DNA of 21,247 bases. Source: a virus. Location of the stretch: IMG/VR virus record IMGVR_UViG_3300037231_000144, positions 1 to 21,247 of that record. One strand, 5' to 3'. Below, piece after piece: positions 1-6,339 of this stretch. The notes under the pieces were generated by a model, which worked only from the letters and a program-made list of their open reading frames with translations, was not told the DNA's origin and did no database searches. The position numbers and the translations under genes were made by a program. Each line of letters opens with the position of its first letter. Positions within the stretch are counted from its first letter, which is position 1.

Positions 1-1132
1 CCAACATGTCCCCGCGCCGCCGTATCGCACTCGCATGCACCGCCGCCGTTTGTTCGCCTTTGTAATACTCGTCATAGACATACATCGTGTCGGTTTCACG
101 GTCCATTGCTGCCCACAACGCCGCCGTCTTGTTCCAACCCACATCGAGCGCGTACCCGCGCGGCCAAAACTTTGGCAACGGAATAGGATCGATCAAAAGG
201 GTTTCAATATCGATTGGATAAATCGCACCCACGCCGATTGTCGGAATACCTGCCGAGCGCGCTTTGCGCAAATGCACCGGTGTGAGTCGAAACAACTCGT
301 CTTTGGCGGCCTGGCTCAAGTGCGGGACATCATTCCACGTCGCCGTACAATACCACTTGATATCTTCGTTCTCGTGATCGAGAAACGCCTGCACGACTTC
401 AGTCATACCGAGAATTGGCGTAAAGGTGTAGGCCATCAAGCCGTCATTGGTCATGGTCCGCATTACTGCTTCACCGGCGATGTCGGCGGGCGGTTCCTCG
501 TCCAAGCCGATGAAATCGATTTCAGTGCCTTGCCACGCTTCGCGCCCCTGATCGTAGGTCTTGAGCGAAATGGAACTCACTCCGCCCGTCTTGTGCTTGA
601 CCAGGATGGTTTCTACTGCATCAGGGACACCACGCCGATTGGTTGTGCTGATAACCAACTTGCCACGGATGAGACCGGAACCAAATTCCCCGACACGACC
701 CAATAACTTGAGTTGTAAAATGTCACGCACCGTAGTCGATGTGTCGCCGCCAAGCCAAATTGTAGTTGGCCGAAGAAATCGACGACCGGGCCACCAATCA
801 GGGTACTCACCGGTTGCATGCAAAGTCGCTTCATAGAGCAATACCCCTTCGGTTTTACCCACGCGGTTCGCAGCCATCATCAACCGTTCGCGCTTGGTCC
901 GGCCCTTGGCAAAAAATTCCATGTGGACCGGGTACTGTGAGCGGTTTAACGCTGTCACATAGAAAAGATCGATCTTGTTTTGGGTTTCGCGCTTTTTTAA
1001 TTCTGCTGCGATCGAAATGGCTTCTTCAAGCTGTTCGGGAGAAAGCTTGGCAAGGTCAAGCGGAGATTTTGAAGGTGCCTCGAGCGGCGCGGGTCGCACG
1101 CCAAGCAATTCATCGAGCGCCGCGAGGCTCAT
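1..1132 (-). CDS. terL: Phage terminase large subunit, partial (N-terminal 377 residues)
   Basis: This is the ATPase/nuclease motor that packages phage DNA into the prohead. The frame is open from the ATG at 1132 to the left edge, so the C-terminus lies outside the window. Visible motifs are Walker A AANRVGKT (residues 87-94), Walker B FIGLDEEPP (207-215) and the first nuclease acidic motif ALDVGWNKT (328-336, Asp330). The ATPase part carries HATGEYPDWWPGRRF just after Walker A, a pattern seen in P22-type and related podovirus terminases. The start overlaps the upstream stop as ATGA (1129-1132), which indicates translational coupling to the papain-like gene. No strong Shine-Dalgarno precedes it. 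Family assignment is secure; the exact subfamily is inferred. Confidence 0.95.
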   Translation of the reverse strand, partial: MSLAALDELLGVRPAPLEAPSKSPLDLAKLSPEQLEEAISIAAELKKRETQNKIDLFYVTALNRSQYPVHMEFFAKGRTKRERLMMAANRVGKTEGVLLYEATLHATGEYPDWWPGRRFLRPTTIWLGGDTSTTVRDILQLKLLGRVGEFGSGLIRGKLVISTTNRRGVPDAVETILVKHKTGGVSSISLKTYDQGREAWQGTEIDFIGLDEEPPADIAGEAVMRTMTNDGLMAYTFTPILGMTEVVQAFLDHENEDIKWYCTATWNDVPHLSQAAKDELFRLTPVHLRKARSAGIPTIGVGAIYPIDIETLLIDPIPLPKFWPRGYALDVGWNKTAALWAAMDRETDTMYVYDEYYKGEQTAAVHASAIRRRGDML

Positions 1133-1596
1133 ACCGATGTGAAAGCCGAGCAGACCAGTAATGCGTCGTCCGGCGCGATCTTATTGCAAGGTGCCGAGAG
1201 TTTATGCACGAAGCCCGAACCTTCCAGGCACCACATAAAGAATTCGGAACAAAACCAGCTGTCGGCGGCGCGCCAATCGCGGTTTGCCGCGAAGCCTGCA
1301 ATCGCGGTTGAATCATAAGCCTTGCCGATTTGACTGTACGCAAGCCGATAAAACTCTGCGGCCACCACGTCAGTGGCTTCCAGCTCGACTTTGAGCGTAG
1401 TGAAACCGGCCACATACCCCGCTGGCCGAATCTGCACGCCTTTAGGCACACCGTAAATCACATCGTCGCGCGCACCGAGCAGCGAACCGTCCGGCAGAAC
1501 GATATCGACATGACTATAAAGGCCGTGGTCGTACCATTCGATCAGCTTCGAGCCGAGCGAGCCATTTGCAGCGAATTGCGCGACGAGGTAGGCCAT
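1129..1596 (-). CDS. Permuted papain-like (YiiX/NlpC-P60-type) putative peptidase or amidase, 155 aa
   Basis: The catalytic pattern is permuted: a His comes first in LYSHVDIVLPDG (His29) and the Cys comes later in DSWFCSEFF (Cys116). This order is known from YiiX/YebB-like members of the NlpC/P60 superfamily, which cut peptide or amide bonds in cell wall or lipid substrates. There is no signal peptide or membrane span. I chose the ATG at 1596, two bases past the preceding stop (1598-1600); a GTG at 1632 would add 12 residues inside the upstream gene. Its stop overlaps the terL start. Beside terminase it could be a virion-borne wall-degrading enzyme or a maturation protease. The fold assignment is moderately strong; the role is inferred. 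Confidence 0.72.
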   Translation of the reverse strand: MAYLVAQFAANGSLGSKLIEWYDHGLYSHVDIVLPDGSLLGARDDVIYGVPKGVQIRPAGYVAGFTTLKVELEATDVVAAEFYRLAYSQIGKAYDSTAIAGFAANRDWRAADSWFCSEFFMWCLEGSGFVHKLSAPCNKIAPDDALLVCSAFTSV

Positions 1597-1597
1597 G

Positions 1598-1957
1598 TTA
1601 TGCGCCGCCAACCGGTACAGCAGCAACGCCACTGCCTATTTCGGTGCCGATTTGGGTCGCCGTGACTGGTGCGGTTGCAAATTGGCTCGTCAATGAAGTA
1701 ATCAGCGCTTGTGCGAGCTGCGCAATGCCCGCCACCGCCGAATTTTCAATCACCGGAAGCGTCGCGGTCATGTCGGCGATGAACTTCGCGACGAAAAGCC
1801 CCGAATTCAGCGGGTTCAATACCGTTTGCGGGTTCGAGCTGACTTGCGAGAGCGCGGCGGTAATCACCGGACCAGCTGCTTGAAACGTCTGATTGGCAAT
1901 CAGAGCGGCCAATTGTTGAAAAATTTGGGCTTGTGTGGCAGGCGCGGGCGTAGTCAT
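1598..1957 (-). CDS. Alanine/threonine-rich phage protein of unknown function, 119 aa
   Basis: I do not recognise a family. The protein is rich in Ala, Thr, Gln and small hydrophobic residues, with long predicted helical stretches (for example AQIFQQLAALIANQTFQ near the N-terminus and AVAGIAQLAQALITSLTSQF in the middle). It ends in a Gly/Val-rich tail. There are no cysteines, signal peptide or catalytic motif. The ATG at 1957 follows a GGAAA stretch; an upstream in-frame start at 1996 would add 13 residues unlike the rest. It sits between two other late genes and is probably expressed with terminase, so a minor virion or assembly role is plausible but unproven. Confidence 0.7.
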   Translation of the reverse strand: MTTPAPATQAQIFQQLAALIANQTFQAAGPVITAALSQVSSNPQTVLNPLNSGLFVAKFIADMTATLPVIENSAVAGIAQLAQALITSLTSQFATAPVTATQIGTEIGSGVAAVPVGGA

Positions 1958-2025
1958 GGCATTTTCCAAGTAGTCTTGAGGGAAACAAATCCGCAATTCA
2001 GCGGCATAAAAGAAAGGCGTTTCTG

Positions 2026-2628
2026 TTACGGCAGTTGCGTATCGAGCGCAGCCGGTGGAACCGGATCGGATTCGATTCGTTGTTGCAAAGTCGGCAAATC
2101 CTCAACCGCCTGGTGCATTTTCTTGCACGCCGCCGTGATGCCTTGCGTCGCTTGCGACTCAGGAATCATTTGCAGCCAGCTTTGAATCTCCGCGATCGGA
2201 CCCGACACCAACGGCATCACGGCGGCGGCCAGGTTGAGTTCCTGCGAAAAGTAGCCCGGTTCGGTTTCAGCTTCCGGCGCGCCACCTAGCAATGCATCCA
2301 GGCTGTTGATATTCGTCTGACGCGTGGTCGGCGTGGTCGCACTCGCGTTGGCCGTGTCAGGGGCCCCCGGAACCGGGACAGTCGTTGTCGGTACCGCGCC
2401 GCCAATTGGGGCTTGCCCAGGAACTTGCAACGCGTCTTGGTTGCCACCTAGCGTTGTCGCAGCAGGGACTGCAACGACACCTGTCAGCGTGCCAGATTCG
2501 TCAACGGTCGTCACGTTCAACGGCTGTCCGGTCGGGGACTCGATTCCACTATCGGTTTGAGCAGCGGGAAACGGATTCGGTTGAATCAAATTCGGATTGA
2601 CTTGCGCACCCTCGATTGGCTCAGACAT
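2026..2628 (-). CDS. Late-region protein with disordered Pro/Thr-rich N-terminal half, 200 aa
   Basis: A good Shine-Dalgarno (AGGAG, about seven bases before the ATG at 2628) supports the start. Residues 1-105 are low complexity and rich in Pro, Thr, Val and Gly, so probably disordered. A short acidic linker follows (SLDALLGGAPEAETEPG), then an Ala-rich helical domain (about residues 125-190) with KKMHQAVEDLPTLQQRIE. No enzyme motif or membrane segment is visible. Its place in the packaging block suggests an assembly or scaffold-like accessory role, but this is only positional inference. It contains one of the LxxLLG motifs discussed in the findings. Confidence 0.75.
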   Translation of the reverse strand: MSEPIEGAQVNPNLIQPNPFPAAQTDSGIESPTGQPLNVTTVDESGTLTGVVAVPAATTLGGNQDALQVPGQAPIGGAVPTTTVPVPGAPDTANASATTPTTRQTNINSLDALLGGAPEAETEPGYFSQELNLAAAVMPLVSGPIAEIQSWLQMIPESQATQGITAACKKMHQAVEDLPTLQQRIESDPVPPAALDTQLP

Positions 2629-2643
2629 GCGGTACTCCTGCGG

Positions 2644-3168
2644 TTAAGTAATGTGCGCCCACGTGCGGCGACGCTTGATATTGGATATCGTCACATTCGA
2701 CACCCCGAACAATATTGCCTGTTGTCGATTGGTCAATGGGGAGCGTCGAATCTCTCGAATATGATACTCCGTCAAATCACTCTGACCATTCTTGACCCGC
2801 TTGTTGCGCTGGCCAAGTAACTTTTTTAATGCGTAATGCTCCGCGCGCAGCGACCAGGAAAGATTGTCCAATCGATTGTTTCGTTTGTCACCATCGGCAA
2901 AACTCGCTTCATGCCCTTCGGGCTTCGGACCAATAAACGCAGTCAACACCATCAGATGCACCCCCTGCCTGCGCGATTGGCCATCCTTGCTCAGTGATAC
3001 TTCCAGGTGCCCTGTCTTCGCGTGTGGGCTTGGCTTCAGGATGGCTTTCTGGCGGCGCGTACCGAGAAGCGTGTCAAGCGGCGTCAAGCGCGCAAGCGAG
3101 CGGATCCGGCCTTCATCAGAGACTTGATGCGCGCCAATATACCCTTCGACATCACGCCAGATTTCCAT
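2644..3168 (-). CDS. NUMOD4-HNH homing-endonuclease-like protein, catalytic His apparently replaced, 174 aa
   Basis: The N-terminus WRDVEGYIGAHQVSDEGRIR (residues 4-23) is a NUMOD4 DNA-binding motif. The middle matches the HNH/His-Me finger layout: VHLMVLTAFIGPKPEG (70-85), then ADGDKRNNRLDNLSW (91-105). The C-terminus (about 138-172) resembles a helix-turn-helix ending in KRRRTWAHI, common in phage HNH proteins. In family members I know, the residue just before the A/I-DG turn is the catalytic His; here it is Phe90. A GGAGAA ribosome site precedes the ATG at 3168. The gene lies between the two terminase genes, a usual place for free-standing homing endonucleases. It may bind DNA without cutting, or cut with altered chemistry. 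Confidence 0.88.
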   Translation of the reverse strand: MEIWRDVEGYIGAHQVSDEGRIRSLARLTPLDTLLGTRRQKAILKPSPHAKTGHLEVSLSKDGQSRRQGVHLMVLTAFIGPKPEGHEASFADGDKRNNRLDNLSWSLRAEHYALKKLLGQRNKRVKNGQSDLTEYHIREIRRSPLTNRQQAILFGVSNVTISNIKRRRTWAHIT

Positions 3169-3520
3169 TTTAAATTCTCCGCTTGTGTGGTTTTACCTAT
3201 TGTAGCGGATAAGTGGGCATCTAGGTTAATTTAGTTTTTATCCGGGATTTGTGCAGCCGCGATTGTGCAAAAAATTTTCCCCCCGTCCGTGGGCCCCGAG
3301 TTGGGCGCGCAGGATTTCAATCAGCTTACGGAACCGGGTCAGACATTACGATAGGCTTGCTCGACGCATACAGCGAACCTTCAGTTGAACCTGGATGCAC
3401 GTAGGGTTAATCTGGTTGTCCTCACTGTTGATAACCGGCCACCCTCCGAGCCTTGACGGGTAAGCCTGACAGCATGGTACGTGCCCACTTACCGACTTGA
3501 CGTAATAAGGATTATCACCA
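3169..3520. other. Intergenic stretch between the HNH gene and terS (352 bp)
   Basis: I see no convincing gene here. A 60-codon leftward frame starting at a GTG (3528) is open but has no family look and no ribosome site. A separate leftward frame (about 3343-3246) is open and reads FRKLIEILRAQLGAHGRGEN but lacks any start codon, so it could be a gene remnant. The stretch ends with a candidate -10 element for the HNH gene. A run of six G followed by A4T6 on the minus strand (about 3272-3288) lacks a clear stem. I found no tRNA and no group I intron core by eye. Confidence 0.4.
3199..3204 (-). promoter_or_regulatory. Candidate -10 element for the HNH gene
   Basis: On the minus strand the hexamer TACAAT (5 of 6 consensus positions) lies about 30 bp before the HNH start. 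The -35 side is weak (TTAACC at a spacing of about 19). An own promoter would fit a free-standing homing-endonuclease gene, but this is a match by eye only. Confidence 0.3.
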
Positions 3521-3940
3521 TCAATCACCCAGCAGGTCGGCCAGGCTAGGCTTCTCGATCACTTCAACGTCCACGACATCTAAGCCCACTTTGCGCCCCG
3601 CTAGCACACTCGCCAGGCGCGCCTGTAACGCCTCGGTTGGCTGATCGTCCAGTGTGTCTTTGAGTTCTAGCGTGAGACTGGTTAGGTCAGGCACGCACTT
3701 CGCTAACAACACTACAGCGGCGCGTACCTGGTTGGCGTTCATGATAACTGGCTTGCCCTTAGAATCAAGCCTATCAAGGGCGAATAGTTTCAAACGATCG
3801 GCTAGAGCGCGAGGCTCGCAAGTCAATCGAAAGGCATTTAATTGATGTGTCGTGAGCCGCGTGACTTCGCCGGGCCTTTCATGATGCCACGGAGCGGCAC
3901 TTCGACCAACCGCGTAGGGTGATTTGCGCGATCCGCTCAT
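3521..3940 (-). CDS. terS: Putative terminase small subunit, 139 aa
   Basis: The protein has the layout of many phage small terminases: a helical region (LADRLKLFALDRLDSKGKP, about 46-64) followed by NANQVRAAVVLLAKCVPDL (68-86), the conserved stretch that scans and oligomerises around DNA. It would recognise phage DNA and hand it to the TerL motor encoded downstream on the same strand. The HNH gene and structural unknowns lie between them. The C-terminus ends SLADLLGD, a tail shared with the ssDNA-binding protein in this window. The start at 3940 has only a distant AGGA, about 12 bases upstream, so its precision is moderate. The gene is first in the leftward late block and divergent from DUF932. 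Confidence 0.78.
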   Translation of the reverse strand: MSGSRKSPYAVGRSAAPWHHERPGEVTRLTTHQLNAFRLTCEPRALADRLKLFALDRLDSKGKPVIMNANQVRAAVVLLAKCVPDLTSLTLELKDTLDDQPTEALQARLASVLAGRKVGLDVVDVEVIEKPSLADLLGD

Positions 3941-3974
3941 GATAAGGGTTTATCCTAGTGTTTTTATTCCTGCA

Positions 3975-4005
3975 ATTAAACGAATAACGCTTGTAACGAA
4001 GTCAA
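3975..4005 (-). promoter_or_regulatory. Candidate leftward promoter for terS and the packaging block
   Basis: On the minus strand a -35-like TTGACT (complement of 4000-4005) is followed after 19 bp by TTTAAT (complement of 3975-3980). Both are close to sigma-70 consensus but the spacing is long. It faces terS and overlaps the opposing DUF932 promoter, so the two would compete for polymerase. Confidence 0.35.
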
Positions 4006-4018
4006 AAAGCTTCTACTA
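3991..4018 (+). promoter_or_regulatory. Candidate rightward sigma-70 promoter for the DUF932 gene
   Basis: TTGTAA (3991-3996) and TACTAT (4013-4018) are separated by exactly 17 bp, each matching 4 of 6 consensus bases. The predicted start is about 50 bp before the DUF932 ATG. An AGGAA ribosome site (4064-4068) lies eight bases before the ATG at 4076. Confidence 0.5.
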
Positions 4019-4075
4019 TTGACTTGTCGCACCTCACCAAGCGTTGCTAACCTTTTTACCTATAGGAATTCTACC

Positions 4076-5059
4076 ATGTCCCACGAACTCACGATTACGA
4101 ACGGCGTTGCAGAGATGGCGTATGCAGGCGAAACCCCATGGCACGGCCTAGGGCAATCGGTCGCGCGCGGTTCATCCCTCGAAACTTGGGCTAAAGCGGG
4201 TGGCATGCAATGGCAGATTGAATCGTCACCCGTTCAATACCAGGCAAACTTCAAGGGTTTGAAAACCACAATCAAAATGCCCGATCAAAAAGTGTTATAC
4301 CGCTCGGATTCACTCGCTGCGCTTGGCGTTGTTGGCTCAAAATTCAATGTTGTGCAACCCGCACAAGTGCTTGAATTTTTCCGCAATTTAACGGAAAAGC
4401 AAGGGTTTCAAATCGAAACTGTTGGAACACTTTTTGGGGGTCGTCGCTTTTGGGCTTTGGCTCACATTGGGGAGGGTTGTGAGATTGTGCCGGGCGATAA
4501 AATCGGCGGTTACTTGCTTCTCTGTACAGGTGCAGACGGTACCCTTGCGACAACCGCACGCTTTACCACGGTACGCGTGGTGTGCAATAACACGCTATCC
4601 ATGGCGCAAAGCGAAGCGGGAGGTGTGCGCACGACGCACCGCTCTGTATTTGACCCCACGCACACGCAAGCACGACTCGGACTTGCGCACGAAGAATTCG
4701 ACGCCTTCAAAGCCAACATGAAACGCCTGGCCGACAAAAACGTGTCACTCGCCCGCGCCGAACGATTGGCTTTTGACTTGCTCAAACCCGCCAACATCGA
4801 CGTATCAAACCTTAAATCGATCGAGAAGGTTTCGGACTCGCGCGCGTTCCGCTCAGTGTTGGCCTTATTCGAAGGGGGTGGACAGGGGTCTACGCTCGAC
4901 GGTGTAACGGGCACGGCTTGGGGTTTCGTCAATGCAGTAACGGAATACGTCGATCATACGTCGCGCGCAACCAGTGTCGATAACCGTTTAAATAGCGCGT
5001 GGTTTGGTGCAGGCGACGCGCTCAAAACAAAAGCCGTTGACCTGGCGCTCGCATTCTAA
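4076..5059 (+). CDS. DUF932 / phage-plasmid-like protein, 327 aa
   Basis: The N-terminus carries the family signature: AGETPWHGLGQSV followed by a Leu/Trp-rich segment (ETWAKAGGMQW) and a beta-rich core. The central FTTVRVVCNNTLSMA and the C-terminal AWGFVNAVTEYVDHT with NRLNSAWFGAGDALK are typical of the DUF932 (TIGR03299-type) proteins found on phages and plasmids. Their molecular function is not established. The ATG at 4076 has a good AGGAA site; an in-frame start at 4019 would lie on the promoter. The gene has its own promoter and is closed by a hairpin at 5068-5088, so it looks like a separately expressed unit opposed to terminase. Confidence 0.92.
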   Translation: MSHELTITNGVAEMAYAGETPWHGLGQSVARGSSLETWAKAGGMQWQIESSPVQYQANFKGLKTTIKMPDQKVLYRSDSLAALGVVGSKFNVVQPAQVLEFFRNLTEKQGFQIETVGTLFGGRRFWALAHIGEGCEIVPGDKIGGYLLLCTGADGTLATTARFTTVRVVCNNTLSMAQSEAGGVRTTHRSVFDPTHTQARLGLAHEEFDAFKANMKRLADKNVSLARAERLAFDLLKPANIDVSNLKSIEKVSDSRAFRSVLALFEGGGQGSTLDGVTGTAWGFVNAVTEYVDHTSRATSVDNRLNSAWFGAGDALKTKAVDLALAF

Positions 5060-5067
5060 TTTCAGAG

Positions 5068-5088
5068 AGCCCGCGCAAAGCGGGCTTT
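5068..5088 (+). terminator. Intrinsic terminator-like hairpin after DUF932
   Basis: A perfect 7-bp GC-rich stem (agcccgc / gcgggct) with a 5-nt loop is followed by TTTAAT. The T-run is short, so termination may be partial and let the downstream membrane-protein cassette be read. Confidence 0.6.
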
Positions 5089-5120
5089 AATCATCTAACC
5101 CTGATCTATAAGGATTGACC

Positions 5121-5222
5121 ATGAAATCAATCGTGCTCGCGCGTTTCGTCGTCGCGCTGTTCGCCAGCGGTGTTTCGATTTTGCTCTATGTCGCCTGGGG
5201 TATCGGATCCGGGCATTTCTAA
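5121..5222 (+). CDS. Small one-helix membrane protein, copy 1 (33 aa)
   Basis: A well-placed AAGGA (5110-5114) precedes the ATG at 5121. The product is almost entirely one hydrophobic helix (residues 4-26, including VALFASGVSILLYVAWG), with a Lys near the N-terminus and the ending GIGSGHF. It could be a membrane-inserted phage protein (lysis, exclusion or envelope signalling), but size and hydrophobicity do not separate these. It is strikingly similar to the gene at 5587-5724: the last two thirds and the 3' flank are a 91 percent identical direct repeat, which suggests duplication and supports coding use. Confidence 0.65.
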   Translation: MKSIVLARFVVALFASGVSILLYVAWGIGSGHF

Positions 5223-5273
5223 ACACGGACACCGAGTCTGTGCTCGCACAATTGAAAACAGGCTCGGGACAAT
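5151..5273 (+). repeat. 123-bp direct repeat, copy 1
   Basis: This copy covers most of the first membrane-protein gene plus about 50 bp beyond its stop. It aligns without gaps to 5653-5775 with 11 mismatches by my count (about 91 percent). The downstream part, ending GGACAAT, lacks the second arm of the hairpin completed in copy 2. Confidence 0.9.
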
Positions 5274-5305
5274 CATCGAACATTCAACCAACAAGGGCTA
5301 ACACC

Positions 5306-5590
5306 ATGTACGCAAATCAAAATTACCCGACGAAAAACGAACTGATCGCACTGGCGCGGCGCGACTCAGTACAGGTGTTTTATATCGACGCCAAGCGCGC
5401 ACTGGCCGAACGGCAACAGGCCGTGAAAGATATATTGACGGATGGCACACAGTTTACGAGTGCGGGGTGGTGGTATTGGGTATGTACGCCAGGATGCTTG
5501 CCTGACAGTGACGCGCATGGGCCGTTTCGCAGTGAACTACGCGCGTATAGAGACGCGTTTGATTACGAGTTTGTCGGGGTGGAATCATGA
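5306..5590 (+). CDS. Phage protein of unknown function, 94 aa
   Basis: The ATG at 5306 has an AAGGG site (5293-5297); the earlier in-frame ATG at 5240 lies inside the 3' repeat of the previous gene and is less likely. The protein is soluble and Trp/Tyr-rich in the middle (SAGWWYWVCTPGCLPD, two cysteines), then has HGPFRSELRAYRDAFDYEF. The GPF-ELRAYRDA segment resembles small conserved phage proteins of unknown role. Its stop overlaps the next start as ATGA (5587-5590), so the second membrane protein is probably translated by coupling. It sits between two copies of a duplicated membrane gene, which suggests the three act as a unit. Confidence 0.72.
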   Translation: MYANQNYPTKNELIALARRDSVQVFYIDAKRALAERQQAVKDILTDGTQFTSAGWWYWVCTPGCLPDSDAHGPFRSELRAYRDAFDYEFVGVES

Positions 5591-5724
5591 ACGCTCTAAA
5601 AAAACAAACAATGAAATCCTTCGTCACCGCTTGTCTTTTCGCGCTCGTCACCGTCGCGCTGTTCGCTAGTGAAGTTTCGATTTTGCTCTACGTTGCCTGG
5701 GGTATCGGGTCCGGGCATTTCTAA
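5587..5724 (+). CDS. Small one-helix membrane protein, copy 2 (45 aa)
   Basis: The start at 5587 overlaps the preceding stop (ATGA). An in-frame ATG at 5611 would give a 37-residue form whose length and start (MKS) mirror copy 1, so two forms are possible. The N-terminus is basic (MNALKKQTMKS), then there is one long hydrophobic helix (about residues 13-38, including VALFASEVSILLYVAWG) and the same GIGSGHF end as copy 1. Relative to copy 1, a glycine inside the helix is replaced by glutamate (FASG to FASE), an unusual charged residue for a membrane span. Function is unknown; lysis or envelope roles are only possibilities. Confidence 0.68.
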   Translation: MNALKKQTMKSFVTACLFALVTVALFASEVSILLYVAWGIGSGHF

Positions 5725-5775
5725 ACACGGACATCGAGTTTGCGCTCTCACAATTGAAAACAGGCTCGGGACAAT
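5653..5775 (+). repeat. 123-bp direct repeat, copy 2
   Basis: This is the second copy of the repeat at 5151-5273, same length, 11 mismatches. Several differences are synonymous in the membrane-protein frame. It is followed directly by the second arm of a terminator hairpin that copy 1 lacks. Confidence 0.9.
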
Positions 5776-5784
5776 TCGAGCCTG
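5761..5784. terminator. Bidirectional intrinsic terminator between convergent genes
   Basis: A perfect 8-bp stem (caggctcg / cgagcctg) with an 8-nt loop lies between the rightward membrane gene and the leftward gene at 5833-6024. Reading leftward, the hairpin is followed by TTTTCAATT, a fair U-tract; reading rightward it is followed by TTCGCATTT, a weak one. It probably ends the leftward transcript and partly the rightward one. Confidence 0.6.
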
Positions 5785-5832
5785 TTCGCATTTACCGCAA
5801 TAGAGATGAAAAACGCTGGGCATCAGTGAACC

Positions 5833-6024
5833 TTACTTGCCTTGATTGTGACCCAGCTTGTTGCCACCCATTTTTGTGCCCAGGCTTGCATCGAGAACCT
5901 GGCTGCTGTTGCGGCCAACGTTGACGGGGTTTGACTTCAGACTGTAGACGCTCGGGGTGAACCCCGCATGACTACTTGTCACGTTGCCATTCTTGCCTGT
6001 ATGCAGTTTGTTGCTGTGTTTCAT
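5833..6024 (-). CDS. Small Asn/Lys/Gly-rich basic protein, 63 aa
   Basis: I chose the ATG at 6024 because GGGAG lies seven bases before it; an earlier in-frame start at 6039 would lie on that site. The product begins MKHSNKLHTGKNGNV and ends MGGNKLGHNQGK. It is polar, basic, lacks cysteine and hydrophobic stretches, and is probably unstructured alone. No family is recognised. It lies 68 bp downstream of another tiny basic gene on the same strand, with a terminator-like hairpin beyond it, so the two probably form a short leftward transcript. Such small basic phage products often bind nucleic acid or host enzymes, but that is only a possibility here. Confidence 0.6.
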   Translation of the reverse strand: MKHSNKLHTGKNGNVTSSHAGFTPSVYSLKSNPVNVGRNSSQVLDASLGTKMGGNKLGHNQGK

Positions 6025-6092
6025 GATAGTGACTCCCAAGGGTTTGTTACTCGCGAGTCGCTATTATCGCACGGCGCACAACGATGAAACGC

Positions 6093-6239
6093 TCACACGT
6101 CGCTACGCTTGAAAGGCTTGTTGAATTTGCCGTTTTTGGTTGTCGGCTTGCCCTTCTGATTCACAACAGGCAAACCTTTGACTTGCTGCTCGCCTTGCTT
6201 CTTTTCTGGGTGCTTGACTTTGACGCGTTTCATAACCAT
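6093..6239 (-). CDS. Tiny lysine-rich protein, 48 aa
   Basis: A clear ribosome site (CAGGAG, about six bases before the ATG at 6239) supports this short gene. The product starts MVMKRVKVKHPEKKQGEQQ and ends KFNKPFKRSDV; lysine and arginine make up over a quarter of it. No hydrophobic span or cysteine is present. It is the first gene after a divergent promoter shared with the regulator at 6340-6636. A nucleic-acid-binding or inhibitor role would fit the charge, but I recognise no family. Confidence 0.6.
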   Translation of the reverse strand: MVMKRVKVKHPEKKQGEQQVKGLPVVNQKGKPTTKNGKFNKPFKRSDV

Positions 6240-6282
6240 GACAATCTCCTGAGGGTTGATTCACTGTGCGTTCACTAGGCGC

Positions 6283-6311
6283 TTGCGCGGGATGAAATAC
6301 CGATACACTAT
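6283..6311 (+). promoter_or_regulatory. Candidate rightward promoter for the HTH gene
   Basis: TTGCGC (6283-6288) and CACTAT (6306-6311) are spaced by 17 bp. The predicted start falls after 6315, which rules out translation from the in-frame ATG at 6292 and favours the GTG at 6340, itself preceded by AGGA (6330-6333). Confidence 0.45.
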
Positions 6312-6315
6312 AGCA
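6307..6315 (-). promoter_or_regulatory. Candidate leftward extended -10 promoter for the two small basic genes
   Basis: On the minus strand TGC-TATAGT is an extended -10 element (TATAGT, 5 of 6). It overlaps the opposing -10 of the HTH gene base for base, so only one direction could fire at a time. The leader to the first gene would be about 60 nt. Confidence 0.45.
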
Positions 6316-6339
6316 GCCAAAACCCTTCTAGGATTGATC

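Noticed and set aside
35-706. Long rightward open frame of 223 codons
   Set aside because: It lies antisense to terL, is rich in Arg/His as shadow frames are, and has no ribosome site; the opposite strand carries clear terminase motifs.
2644-3520. Group I intron carrying the HNH gene
   Set aside because: No split gene flanks it (terS ends cleanly with a stop) and I could not find the conserved intron core by eye; a covariance-model search would decide.
3241-3520. tRNA gene in the terS-HNH gap
   Set aside because: A GGTTCAA stretch exists (near 3380 on the minus strand) but no T-arm, acceptor or anticodon stem can be built around it.
3346-3528. Leftward 60-codon frame starting at GTG after terS
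   Set aside because: No ribosome site, no family resemblance, and poor codon look.
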